Source: Acidimicrobiaceae bacterium
Lineage (GTDB): Bacteria > Actinomycetota > Acidimicrobiia > Acidimicrobiales > UBA8592
Reading direction: 5' to 3'
Assembly: GCA_024641655.1 (NCBI GenBank)
Contig: JAHECR010000027.1
Location: forward strand, 1-45,375
Length of the DNA: 45,375 nucleotides
Below are positions 24,704 to 32,887 of this stretch, in pieces; the stretch's first letter is position 1, and every line of letters starts with the position of its first letter. The notes beneath the pieces were generated by a model that saw only the letters and a program-made list of their open reading frames with translations, had not been told where the DNA came from and did not search any database. The translations under genes and the position numbers were made by a program.

Positions 24704-25578
24704 ATGCGGTTCGGGCTGCATCTGCCCAACTCGGGTGTGCTGACCGCTCACGCCGATCTGGTCCCATGGCCGTCGGGGCAGAAGCGTTGGGGTTCGATCG
24801 CGTCTGGGTCTACGACCACCTCTTCAATCCCGTCGAGCTCTCGGCGGCGACGCGGCGGACACGTGACTCGTACTACAACACCGCCGAGATGCCGTACTAC
24901 GACGCGCTCACCACGCTTGCCGTCGTCGCCGGTGCCACCTCGACCATCGGCATCGGAACTCGCGTTCTCCTCCCGGTCCTGCGGCCACCGGCGGTGCTGG
25001 CCAAACAGGTCGGCACCCTGGCGGTGCTCGCCGGCGACGGTCGGCTCGTGCTCGGTGTCGGCGCAGGGTGGCTGCTCGAGGAGTACGACGCGGTCGGCAT
25101 CGACCCCGCTGAACGGTTCGCTCGCCTCGACGAGTACATCGAAGTGCTCCGGCGTGCCCTCGCCGGCGGGATCGTGAGCCACGACGGCCGCTTCTACCGG
25201 CAACCGCCTGCCGGTTTCCAGCCGGTCCCGTCGGTACCCGTGCCGATCGTCCTCGGTGGCAATGGGCCGGTGACCATGCGACGCGTCGCGCGCTGGGCCG
25301 ACGGGTGGGCCATGCCGCCGGTGGGAGCAGGGCCCGGCGCCGCAGGTGAGCTGCGCGCGTTGCTCGATCGTCTCGGGGCGGCCTGCGAGGCCGAAGGTCG
25401 CGACCCAGCGAGTGTTCGGCTCGTCGCTTGCGCCGACCTCGCGGACCCGACAGGGCACTACCAGCTGCTCGCAGACCACGGGATCGATGACGTCGACGTG
25501 ATCCTCACCGAGCGTCACGAGCTCGAGGACGGGGTCCTCGCAGGGTTCGTGGAGCGGGTCGTGGAGGCAATGCGATGA
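24704..25578 (+). CDS. LLM-class F420-dependent-type oxidoreductase, disrupted by a frameshift near 24764
   Basis: The gene begins normally with MRFGLHLPNSGVLTAHADLV, the expected first strand of an LLM enzyme, 2 nt after the upstream stop. Then the reading frame changes: the rest of the protein (AVGAEALGFDRVWVYDHLFN onward to VERVVEAMR) is in another frame that picks up at 24766. One base appears missing in GTCCCATGG; an extra base there would give DLV-x-MAVGAEALGFD. Downstream, LGVGAGWLLEEYDAVG, IVLGGNGP and a full C-terminus are intact. Either a true mutation, a sequencing error, or initiation at the internal ATG 24766, which would lose the first strand. The stop overlaps the acyl-CoA dehydrogenase start (ATGA). 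Confidence 0.75.
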
Positions 25579-26729
25579 GCGACGATCGGAAGCTCGTGGA
25601 GGACCGGCTCGGGCAGCTCCTCGCCCGCAACGATCCCGAAGTCTGCACCAAGGCGGAGTTCCTCGGCGCTCGGTTCGACCTGGGTCTGGCCTGGGTGGAG
25701 TTCGAGGAAGGCCTGGGAGGCCTGGGCGTTGACCGTGGTCTGCAGACGTTGGTCGACGACCGGCTGGCGCACACCCCGACGCCGTGGACGAACTTCATCG
25801 GCGTGGCTCAGGGCGCTCGGGCCATCCACACCTTCGGCAACCGTGCGCAAAAGGAGCGCTGGCTACGTCCGTGCTTCACGAACGAGGAGATCTGGTGCCA
25901 GCTCTTCTCCGAACCGGGTGCGGGTTCGGATCTCGCGGGCCTCTCCACGATGGCGTTGCGTGACGGGGACGAATGGGTCGTCAACGGCCAGAAGGTCTGG
26001 ACCAGCTACGCGCGGCACGCGCGTTGGGCGATCCTGCTGGCGCGCACCGATCCGACGGTGCCGAAGCACCGTGGTCTCACCTTCTTCGTGTGTGACATGC
26101 ACCTGTCCGGCGTCGACGTGCGGCCGCTCCGCCAGGCCGACGGTACTGACCACCACTTCAACGAGGTGTTCCTCGACGAGGTCCGGTTGCCCGATGCCTA
26201 CCGACTCGGCGATGTCGGCCAGGGGTGGGCGGTGTCGATTGCGGGCCTCAACGCCGAACGCGAAGGTCAGGGCCACCTCGAGGCACCGATCGACGCCTTG
26301 CTCGACACCTGGTCGCGACGGTGGGACCACCTCGTGGTCGACCGGCGGGTCACGCTCGATCGCGTCGTGGCGCTCTACAGCCGCAGTTGCGTGAACCGCT
26401 GGACGGTCGATCGTCTCCGGGAGACCCGACGCGATCAGCCCGGCAGCGAAGGGGCCATGACCAAGGTTGCCCATACCGAGCTGGTGCAGGACATCGCGAA
26501 TCTGACCCTCGAGCTCCTCGGCGCCGAGGGACAACTGGGAGGCGAGTACGCTCGCATGCTCGAGGAGCACGTCGACAACCCGCAGCTCGGAGCCATCCGC
26601 AGTCGGGCCGCGTCGATCGAGGGTGGCACCAACCAGATCCTGCGCAACATCATCGGCGAGCGCATCCTCGGGCTCCCCGGCGACGTACGGGTCGACAAGT
26701 CGCTGCCCTGGAACGAGGTACCCCGCTGA
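25575..26729 (+). CDS. Acyl-CoA dehydrogenase (FadE type)
   Basis: A 384-residue flavoprotein that introduces an alpha-beta double bond into an acyl-CoA. The FAD/substrate loop is WCQLFSEPGAGSDLAGL near residue 110, the middle sheet is VVNGQKVWTSYARHA, and near the C-terminus the catalytic Glu is present in SIEGGTNQILRNIIGERILGLP. The start overlaps the stop of the LLM gene by 4 nt. The N-terminal helical part is short (LVEDRLGQLLARNDPEVC). Together with the LLM genes upstream it forms one operon ending convergent with an SDR gene 16 bp away. Confidence 0.92.
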   Translation: MSDDRKLVEDRLGQLLARNDPEVCTKAEFLGARFDLGLAWVEFEEGLGGLGVDRGLQTLVDDRLAHTPTPWTNFIGVAQGARAIHTFGNRAQKERWLRPCFTNEEIWCQLFSEPGAGSDLAGLSTMALRDGDEWVVNGQKVWTSYARHARWAILLARTDPTVPKHRGLTFFVCDMHLSGVDVRPLRQADGTDHHFNEVFLDEVRLPDAYRLGDVGQGWAVSIAGLNAEREGQGHLEAPIDALLDTWSRRWDHLVVDRRVTLDRVVALYSRSCVNRWTVDRLRETRRDQPGSEGAMTKVAHTELVQDIANLTLELLGAEGQLGGEYARMLEEHVDNPQLGAIRSRAASIEGGTNQILRNIIGERILGLPGDVRVDKSLPWNEVPR

Positions 26730-26745
26730 ACGTGGGTATTCGAGG

Positions 26746-27564
26746 TCAGGAGAGGTCGGCCTCGACGCCCTCGGGCATGGGGACGTGGCTGTCGGCAACG
26801 ATGAGGGGACGCTTGCCCTCGCGTGCGGCGAAGATGCGGCCTGACACCGTGCTCGGGTCGGCCTCGAGGAGATCGGCGACGATGACCGCAGGGACCGTCG
26901 GCGGGTGCGCGTCGGAGGCATCGAGTCCCGCAGTTTCCGCAGTCTGCTGCACGAGCGCTGTGCGGGTGTAGCCGGGGTCCACGGCGAACACGGAGATGCC
27001 ATCGGGTGCAAGGTCGCGTGCGAGCAGCGTCGAGAGTCGGTTCAGCGCCGCCTTGGTCGTGCCGTAACCGATGCCGGGCACGTCGTACTGGCCGATGAGT
27101 CCGCTCCCGGACGTGATGTTCACGATGGCTCCTCCACCTCGGGCGCGCATCGACGGGACCAACAGCTTCGTGAGGAGGTAGGGGGTCGTCAGGTTCACCG
27201 TGAGCTGGGCGTTCCAATGACGGATCTCGGTTGCGTCGAGGTCGTAGTAGGCGGCGCGCCCGAGGAAGGCAGCGTTGTTGACGAGGACGTCGACGCCGCC
27301 CTTCCAGGCGATGGCGGCCTCTGCGAGCTCCGCCACCGAGTCGAGGTCGTTCAGATCGGCACGGACTGCGTGCGCCGACCGGCCCAGGGCCTCGACCTCG
27401 GCCCTGGTCTCCATCAGCGTGCCGGGCATCTCCGGGATCGTCTCGTCGAACGAGCGTGCTGCGAGCACGACGTCGGCACCGCGGCGCGCGAGCTCGATGG
27501 CGATGGCGTGCCCCACCCCGCGACTCGCGCCGGTCACCACGGCGATCTTGTCCTTCAGCTGCAT
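26746..27564 (-). CDS. SDR-family NAD(P)-dependent oxidoreductase
   Basis: A 272-residue classical short-chain dehydrogenase. The cofactor motif is TGASRGVGHA near residue 12; NNAAFLGRA, Ser in NITSGSG and Tyr/Lys in YGTTK complete the active site. The Arg after the second strand (LAARSFDE) points to NADPH. The start is supported by AGAGGAGCC 4 nt upstream. It is divergent from the alpha/beta hydrolase at 27694. Substrate unknown; presumably a hydroxy-/keto-intermediate of the local catabolic route. Confidence 0.89.
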   Translation of the reverse strand: MQLKDKIAVVTGASRGVGHAIAIELARRGADVVLAARSFDETIPEMPGTLMETRAEVEALGRSAHAVRADLNDLDSVAELAEAAIAWKGGVDVLVNNAAFLGRAAYYDLDATEIRHWNAQLTVNLTTPYLLTKLLVPSMRARGGGAIVNITSGSGLIGQYDVPGIGYGTTKAALNRLSTLLARDLAPDGISVFAVDPGYTRTALVQQTAETAGLDASDAHPPTVPAVIVADLLEADPSTVSGRIFAAREGKRPLIVADSHVPMPEGVEADLS

Positions 27565-27693
27565 CACTGGCTCCTCTTGGTCGTCGAATCGGCGAAATCC
27601 GGGCCGGATCGTTACCCGCCCCCGGGGCCTCGGGTCTTGTGAGGTGGGCGCGACGTGGTTGCGGCTTGCCCCCATCTCGGCCATGGTGCATCC

Positions 27694-28482
27694 ATGACCG
27701 AAGCGCGCGCCACTATCCGAGGTGCCGAGATCGCCTACGAGATCGGTGGTTGCGGGCCCGACGTGATCTGGGCCCACGGGCTGTCCCAGAGTCGTGCCAC
27801 GGAGTACGCGCTGCCGCTCGTCGACTGGTCGCAGGTGGACGCACGCCTGTTGCGCTACGACGCCCGGGGCCACGGCATGTCGGAGAGTACCCGGGATCTC
27901 GACGGGTACTCCTGGGACCAGCTGGCGCGTGATCAACTCGCGCTGGCCGACTACGTCGGCTTCGGCCGCTACGTCTGTGCGGGTGCGTCCATGGGGTGCG
28001 GCACCGCGCTCTGGGCCGCGGTGCACGATCCCGATCGCATCGCCAAACTGCTCTTGGTGATCCCGCCGACGGGATGGGAGACACGCGCCGAACAGGCGGA
28101 GTTGTGGGAGACGATCGGGCAGCTGATCGAGACGCACGGCGTCGAGGCCATGATCGAGGCCCGGGCCGACATTGCACCGCCTGACCCGCTCGTGGACGAC
28201 CCGGGCCATCGCGAACGGCAGGCGCGGGCGCTGCGCAGTTGGGCTCCTGAGCGGTTGGCCCTCGTGATGCGAGGTGCCGGCAAGGCCGACCTGCCTCCGC
28301 GGGCGGCGGTGGCGTCGATCTCGGCTCCCGCGCTGATCCTCGCCTGGACCGGAGATGTCGTTCACCCGATGGCCACGGCCGACGAGCTGGCTCGGCTGAT
28401 GCCGAACGCGACGATCCAGCGCGCTTCGACGAGAACTGAGCTCGACTCCTGGACGGGGCTTGCCGCGGCCTTCATCACCTGA
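27694..28482 (+). CDS. Alpha/beta-fold hydrolase
   Basis: A 262-residue hydrolase-fold protein. IWAHGLSQSRATEY gives the oxyanion strand, RLLRYDARGHGMS follows, and GASMGCGTALWA near residue 96 is the nucleophile elbow. The acid could be the Asp of AWTGDVVHP near residue 223. The C-terminal catalytic His expected after the last strand is not seen: the sequence reads QRASTRTELDSWTG. The nearest His is in VVHP. It may thus be a non-hydrolytic or altered member. It is convergent with the SDR at 28494 with only 11 bp between. Confidence 0.83.
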   Translation: MTEARATIRGAEIAYEIGGCGPDVIWAHGLSQSRATEYALPLVDWSQVDARLLRYDARGHGMSESTRDLDGYSWDQLARDQLALADYVGFGRYVCAGASMGCGTALWAAVHDPDRIAKLLLVIPPTGWETRAEQAELWETIGQLIETHGVEAMIEARADIAPPDPLVDDPGHRERQARALRSWAPERLALVMRGAGKADLPPRAAVASISAPALILAWTGDVVHPMATADELARLMPNATIQRASTRTELDSWTGLAAAFIT

Positions 28483-28493
28483 GGGAGCGGCGC

Positions 28494-29303
28494 TCAGCCG
28501 TCGCTCGAACGCAGGGTCACCGCGGGTCCGCCGAGGACGGCGATCTCGTCGACGCCGACGGTGTTGCCCGTCCACGAGCTGGGCTGCTCGAGCATCCATG
28601 CGATCTGATCACCCACGAGCTCTGCGTCGACCATTTCGATCACCGACGCGCCACCACTGGCGACCTCGATGCCCTGGGTGTCGGCGATGTACTGCCAGCC
28701 CTCGGTGGCAACCAGGCGGTCGACGCGCAGGGTGTTGACGGCGACTCCTGATCCCGAGAGCTCAAGATCGAGATAGTCCGACCAGCGCTCCATGGCGAGC
28801 TTGGTGGTCGAGTACAGCGAGAGGCCGGCCGTCAACGATTGGGATACGCCCGAGCTCACGCTCAGGATCGCCCCGTGGCCACGTTCGATCATCCCGGGAA
28901 GGAACCCGGACGCGATCTGCAGCGGGGCAACCACCTGGACGCGAAACGCCCGCTGCCAGCGGTGCCAGGGCACCTCGAGCATCGGGCCGTTGGAGGTGTA
29001 CGCGGCGTTGTTCACCACCATGTCGGCGCGGCCGAAACGCTCGAGCGTCGCGTCGACGATTGCCGCGGTCGCGGCGTCGTCGGTGAGGTCGGCCTGGACG
29101 CCGATGGCTTCGACCCCCATCGCCTGCAGGGTCTCGGCGACCTCCTCGACCGAGCCCGGGAGGGTGGCGCGGGGCGCGTCGCGACTGGTGCGTCCGACGG
29201 CCACGACATGTGCGCCCCGACGCGCGAGCGCCAACGCGGCCTGGCGCCCGATGCCCCGAGTCGCACCGGTGACCACCACGACCTGGTCCTTCAGCGATGA
29301 CAT
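28494..29303 (-). CDS. SDR-family NAD(P)-dependent oxidoreductase
   Basis: A 269-residue classical SDR. The cofactor motif is TGATRGIGRQA near residue 13, followed by AVGRTSRD (NADPH-type Arg), NNAAYTSNGP, Ser in SVSSGVS and the active-site Tyr/Lys in YSTTK. The C-terminal substrate region is diverged (VATEGWQYIADTQGIEVASGG). It lies 10 bp after the SnoaL-like gene on the same strand, so it is probably the last gene of an operon starting with marR or with that gene. Exact reaction unknown. Confidence 0.88.
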   Translation of the reverse strand: MSSLKDQVVVVTGATRGIGRQAALALARRGAHVVAVGRTSRDAPRATLPGSVEEVAETLQAMGVEAIGVQADLTDDAATAAIVDATLERFGRADMVVNNAAYTSNGPMLEVPWHRWQRAFRVQVVAPLQIASGFLPGMIERGHGAILSVSSGVSQSLTAGLSLYSTTKLAMERWSDYLDLELSGSGVAVNTLRVDRLVATEGWQYIADTQGIEVASGGASVIEMVDAELVGDQIAWMLEQPSSWTGNTVGVDEIAVLGGPAVTLRSSDG

Positions 29304-29313
29304 ACGATCTTCC

Positions 29314-29949
29314 TCATCGCGAGCCTTTGGGGTTCACACGCGGCACTTCGGCGCCGCGACGGAACGTCTCCAGGAAGCGGTACAGCTGCGCCGGTGGCCT
29401 GACCGGCTCTTCACCGATCTCGGTGTTGTCCCAGAACTCGGCCCAGCTCGGGAACGCGTCGTGGTAGGCGCCCCGGGCGATGACGTCACGCCCGGGGGGT
29501 CGTAGCTTCGCCTCGCCGAGGGGGGCAACGTTCGGGTCGGTGTGGACCCAATACAGCGGGGTACGACGCTGGAAGTACCAGACCCCCTCCCGACGCTCGT
29601 AGCGGTCGAGGTAGATCATCAGCTCGTGCATCCAGTGCTCGCCGAGATCGAGGTCGTTGCGCGAGTACACGATGCCACTGCCGAGGTCGGTCGACTCGAA
29701 GTCGATGATGTGCCCGTTGATGCCGTGGAACGACCCCGGGGACTCGCGCATCGTCTCGGCGTACCAGCGCTTCATTGCCTGCCGGCCCCTCTGCTTGCCC
29801 GGCACCCCCACGTCTTCGACGAAGAGGTTGGCCATGGCGTCGAAGTCGCGCATGTCGAGCGCGAGCGTGTACTTGGCCGCCAGCTGCCGAATCTGGTCGA
29901 GCGCATCCAAACGTTCCACCTGAGCAGTAAGTGTCTCCAGCTCGGACAT
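29314..29949 (-). CDS. SnoaL-like (NTF2-fold) domain protein
   Basis: A 211-residue protein with an NTF2-like N-terminal three quarters: DALDQIRQLAAKYTLALDMRDFDAMANLF is the standard helical opening and FHGINGHIIDFES..GIVYSRNDLD the first strands. The C-terminal 60 residues (RPPGRDVIARGAYHDAFPSWAEFWDNTE) go beyond the compact fold and contain many aromatic residues. Similar proteins act as dehydratases or isomerases on cyclic substrates, but no catalytic set can be named here. Same strand as the thioesterase (54 bp upstream) and the SDR (10 bp downstream). Confidence 0.8.
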   Translation of the reverse strand: MSELETLTAQVERLDALDQIRQLAAKYTLALDMRDFDAMANLFVEDVGVPGKQRGRQAMKRWYAETMRESPGSFHGINGHIIDFESTDLGSGIVYSRNDLDLGEHWMHELMIYLDRYERREGVWYFQRRTPLYWVHTDPNVAPLGEAKLRPPGRDVIARGAYHDAFPSWAEFWDNTEIGEEPVRPPAQLYRFLETFRRGAEVPRVNPKGSR

Positions 29950-30003
29950 CGGAAGGCCTCCCTCAGTCGTTGGTCACGGGGCTTGGACGGGTGGACGGTC
30001 GGC

Positions 30004-30426
30004 TCAGGGGATCGGGCCGCCGTCGCGTGCTTCGATCGCGTGCCACATCCAGTCGGGGATCTCGACGGCCGCGCCCGACCCCACGGCCACCTGAACCGAC
30101 CTGCAGGTGGCCATGACGGTGGCGGTGTCGGCGTCGACGAGTGTCTGTTCCATGACGAAGGCTCGCCGGGAACGGGAGGTCACCACAGTCGTGCAGCGCA
30201 AGGACGCGCCCTGCGCGACCTCGGCCTCGAATCGGGTGAGCAGCTCGCGCAGCTGCGGTACGACGGGCTGGTGCCAGAGGTCGTCGACGTCGAGCCCGCC
30301 CAGGTACTCGTTGCGGGCGCGGAAGAAGATCTCCTCGATTCCGAGGTTGTGCACGTGGAAGTCGGCGTTGTCGGTACCCGCCCGGAGCACGAGCGTGGTG
30401 CCTCTCGAGTCCGACTCATTGCTCAT
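30004..30426 (-). CDS. Hot-dog-fold acyl-CoA thioesterase (4HBT-like)
   Basis: A 140-residue single hot-dog domain. The pattern ADFHVHNLGIEEIFFRARNEYLGGLDVDDLW resembles the active-site helix region of 4-hydroxybenzoyl-CoA-type thioesterases (xxHVNNxxYxxxxxxAR). The strands TTVVTSRSRRAFVMEQTLV and TCRSVQVAVG complete the fold. It would free CoA from an acyl-CoA, perhaps controlling the effector that MarR senses (inference). It starts inside the end of the marR gene (4-nt ATGA overlap), so the pair is co-translated. Confidence 0.8.
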   Translation of the reverse strand: MSNESDSRGTTLVLRAGTDNADFHVHNLGIEEIFFRARNEYLGGLDVDDLWHQPVVPQLRELLTRFEAEVAQGASLRCTTVVTSRSRRAFVMEQTLVDADTATVMATCRSVQVAVGSGAAVEIPDWMWHAIEARDGGPIP

Positions 30427-30866
30427 GGGATCTCCTCGGCGTCGTCGGCCACGGCGTCGACCGCCGCCAGCAGTGTCTCGAGCGCCGTCGCGAGCTTCTC
30501 TCGTTCGGCTGCGCCGACGTGCGCGAGGATGCGTTCCATGTTGCCCATCCGCTCCGCGGTGAGGCGTCGTTCGAGGTCCCGGCCCTTCTTGGTGAGTTCG
30601 ACCAGCACGGTCCTCGCGTCGGTTTCGGACCGCTGGCGCTGCACCAGACCGGTCTCGGCGAGGCGGTCGACGGCGCGCGTGGCGGTGGATGCGTCGATGC
30701 GCAACGCCGCGCTGAGCTCGACCATCGTGCAGGTGCCGAGTCGAGCGATGACGTCCATGGTGTCGAGCTGCCCCTGGGGCACGGGCACCGACAACGGGCT
30801 GGTCTTCAGGCGTCGCAGATCACGCCAGGCACCGGCGATGCGCATCGACACCTCGTCGTAGGCCAT
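30423..30866 (-). CDS. MarR-family transcriptional regulator
   Basis: A 147-residue winged-helix repressor. The DNA-binding part spans residues about 48-92: MVELSAALRIDASTATRAVDRL as helix-turn-helix and AETGLVQRQRSETDARTVLVELT as the wing with the conserved D-x-R. Flanking helices (residues 1-30 and 100-140) form the dimer. It is divergent from the second importer, and the intergenic region holds two abutting CTTGT-N5-ACAAG palindromes, the classic arrangement for MarR autoregulation and control of the neighbour. MarR proteins in such loci often sense aromatic acids or acyl-CoAs; the ligand here is unknown. The thioesterase gene overlaps its end. Confidence 0.9.
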   Translation of the reverse strand: MAYDEVSMRIAGAWRDLRRLKTSPLSVPVPQGQLDTMDVIARLGTCTMVELSAALRIDASTATRAVDRLAETGLVQRQRSETDARTVLVELTKKGRDLERRLTAERMGNMERILAHVGAAEREKLATALETLLAAVDAVADDAEEIP

Positions 30867-30951
30867 GGAGATGCGTCCCCTCTCGTCGGTGGGCCGGCGC
30901 GCCGGGTTGGGTCAGGGTATCGAGCAACGCGAAGCCCGGAACGTGCGCAGC

Positions 30952-30966
30952 GTTCGATGATCGAAC
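30952..30966. promoter_or_regulatory. Perfect 15-bp palindrome upstream of marR
   Basis: GTTCGATGATCGAAC has 7-bp perfect arms around a central G. It lies 15 bp from the tandem CTTGT-N5-ACAAG sites and is unlike them, so it may bind a second regulator in the same divergent promoter. Confidence 0.5.
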
Positions 30967-30980
30967 TTGTTGCACCAGAG

Positions 30981-31010
30981 CTTGTAGTGCACAAGCTTGT
31001 CGACTACAAG
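30981..31010. promoter_or_regulatory. Tandem MarR operators in the marR/importer divergent promoter
   Basis: Two 15-bp palindromes of identical design abut with no gap: CTTGTAGTGCACAAG (30981-30995) and CTTGTCGACTACAAG (30996-31010). Their junction makes a further palindrome, ACAAGCTTGT. The minus-strand reading of the second is CTTGTAGTCGACAAG, so both share CTTGTAGT on one side. They lie 115 bp upstream of marR and 113 bp upstream of the binding-protein gene. Confidence 0.72.
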
Positions 31011-31122
31011 TATGACACTGCGATCGTGCCCCGGTTCAGGTGCGGCGGTCGCGGCTATGAGCGACCCGATCGCTCGCCATCGAGGAGCGTTCCCGTGGGA
31101 CGCGCAAATGGGGGATCAAACT

Positions 31123-32826
31123 ATGAGGGGTACAACCACACGCAGCCGGTCCATCTGGAGGTTGCTCGCCATCTTGGCGGTACTCGGCATGCTTGCCGCC
31201 TCCTGCGGCGACGACGACGATGCGTCGAGCGACGATCAGGCTTCCGCCGATGACGGCGGTGCATCGAGCGACGACGGCGGCGCATCGGCAGATGACGGCG
31301 GCGCGGCCGACGATGACGGCGGTGCGAGCGACGACGGCGCCACCACCGACCAGTGCAACCCCAACGCCATCCTTACCTGGGGCTACGGCGACCAGATCCG
31401 CGACTGGGATCCTCACGACTCACCGGCGGGACAGGACCAGTGGTACCTGATGACGGTGTACGACCGTCTCTTCCATCAGAGCCCCGACGGCCAGACGATC
31501 CCGGGCCTGGCCGAGTCGTGGTCGTACTCCGACGATGCTCTCACGCTCACCGTGAACCTGCGTGAAGGCGTGCTCTTCCACGACGGAACAGCCCTCACCG
31601 CGGACATCGTCGTGCAGAACCTCGAACGGTCACGCGGCGCCATGGACACCGCCGAGGGGGTCGAGCCGGCCTTCAAGACGTCGTTCAAGGCCGACCTGGC
31701 CGCGGTCACCGAGGTCGTCGCCGTCGACGACCTGACGGTCAACATCGTGACATCGACACCGAACGTGACCATCCCCGCCGTGTTGTCGGACCGTCCCGGA
31801 ATGATCATGCACCCGGACACCTTCGACGGCAGCGGCAACACCGACCCGATCGGAACCGGTCCGTTCGTACTGGACTCCTGGACCGAAGGCGACGGCGGTG
31901 AAGCGGTCCTGTCGAAGTTCGCCGACTACTGGGATGCCGACAACATCAAGATCGCCGGGCTCGTGCTCAAGGACATCCGGACCCCGAGCGCCCGGTACAC
32001 GGCCCTCGCCGGTGGGGACATCGACGGCACCCGCATCGATCCCGCCGACGTCGCTGCCGCCGAGGCCGATCCCGACCTCACGGTCCAAACCGGTGACACC
32101 GTCGAGCTCTACTGGTACCTGATGGATCTCGACATCGGTGGTGGCGAGCTGGGGATCACCGAGGTCCGTCAGGCGATCAGCTTGGCGATCGACCGCCAAG
32201 CCATCATCGACGCGCTCGCCTTCGGGCTCGGCACCGCGACGGCGACCCACATGCCGCCGTTCTACTGGGCATCGAGCCCGAACGTCCCCGAGCCTGTCCA
32301 GGATGTCGACGCGGCCCGCAAGCTGCTGGCCGACGCCAGCGTGGGTGAGTTCAGTGTGCCGATCCTTGCCGGCGCCGCCCAGGGCCTCACCGCGGACGTC
32401 ACCCAGGCCGTGAAGGCCCAGCTGGCCGAGGTCGGCATAACCATCGACATCGAGGTGGCCGGTGAGAACCTCGCCTCACGGCTGTTCTTCGATCGAGACG
32501 GCGGAGGCGTGGTCGGACCGTGGAGCGGGCGTCCCGACCCAGCGCAGACGATCGCCAACGTGGACGGACCCGGTTTCGTGAACATGGCGAAGAACTCGGT
32601 TCCCGAGATCGACGCCCTGCTGATCGAGTCGAACGCCGAGACCGATCCCGATGCCCGGCAGAAACTGCTGTGGAAGATCGACGAGCTCGCGGCGGTGAAC
32701 CACGTGTCGGGCGTGGCGTTGTTCTCGCCCAAGACGGTCTTCGCCTTCAAGAACAGCGTCAGTGGTCTGCCGATCTACGTGCAGGGCAAGCACGAGTTCC
32801 GTGACGCCTGCGTGGCACCGGAGTAG
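31123..32826 (+). CDS. ABC transporter substrate-binding lipoprotein (SBP family 5)
   Basis: A 567-residue extracellular binding protein of the second importer. A basic N-terminus and hydrophobic stretch end in the lipobox LAASC, so Cys28 is the lipidation site. Residues 30-75 are an unusual linker made almost only of Asp, Gly, Ala and Ser with repeats of the type ASSDDGG; the family-5 fold follows (NAILTWGYGDQIRDWDPHDS, LREGVLFHDGTALTADIVVQN, DPIGTGPFVLDSW). The start at MRGTTT mirrors the paralog at 856 and has GGGGGATC upstream; an in-frame ATG at 31108 is possible. It is transcribed from the MarR-site promoter and precedes both permeases. Ligand unknown. Confidence 0.92.
   Translation: MRGTTTRSRSIWRLLAILAVLGMLAASCGDDDDASSDDQASADDGGASSDDGGASADDGGAADDDGGASDDGATTDQCNPNAILTWGYGDQIRDWDPHDSPAGQDQWYLMTVYDRLFHQSPDGQTIPGLAESWSYSDDALTLTVNLREGVLFHDGTALTADIVVQNLERSRGAMDTAEGVEPAFKTSFKADLAAVTEVVAVDDLTVNIVTSTPNVTIPAVLSDRPGMIMHPDTFDGSGNTDPIGTGPFVLDSWTEGDGGEAVLSKFADYWDADNIKIAGLVLKDIRTPSARYTALAGGDIDGTRIDPADVAAAEADPDLTVQTGDTVELYWYLMDLDIGGGELGITEVRQAISLAIDRQAIIDALAFGLGTATATHMPPFYWASSPNVPEPVQDVDAARKLLADASVGEFSVPILAGAAQGLTADVTQAVKAQLAEVGITIDIEVAGENLASRLFFDRDGGGVVGPWSGRPDPAQTIANVDGPGFVNMAKNSVPEIDALLIESNAETDPDARQKLLWKIDELAAVNHVSGVALFSPKTVFAFKNSVSGLPIYVQGKHEFRDACVAPE
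31210..31347 (+). repeat. Low-complexity Asp/Gly/Ser/Ala-encoding repeat in binding-protein linker
   Basis: GACGACGGCGG-type units recur in frame and encode four to five copies of a 7-residue ASSDDGG-like unit. They form the linker between the lipid-anchored Cys and the ligand-binding fold. Such a repeat is prone to length change by slippage. Confidence 0.7.
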
Positions 32827-32857
32827 CACGACCAGGCGTTGATCGGACGGTGTGATG

Positions 32858-32887
32858 CAGGGCCTCGGGCATGTGCCCGAGGCCCTG
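32858..32887 (+). terminator. Intercistronic hairpin between binding protein and permease genes
   Basis: CAGGGCCTCGGGC and GCCCGAGGCCCTG form a perfect 13-bp stem with a 4-nt loop (ATGT). It begins 31 bp after the binding-protein stop and ends 34 bp before the permease start. In importer operons such hairpins commonly cut read-through and protect the upstream mRNA, giving more binding protein than permease. Confidence 0.75.

Noticed and set aside
26746..28599. A single 617-residue frame joining the SDR with upstream sequence
   Set aside because: Only the part from 27564 on is SDR; the rest is antisense to the alpha/beta hydrolase, and a good ribosome site precedes the SDR start.
29907..29918. 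CCAAACGTTCCA, resembling the TetR-type sites
   Set aside because: It lies inside the coding region of the SnoaL-like gene near its start and lacks the GG end; likely a chance of codon use.
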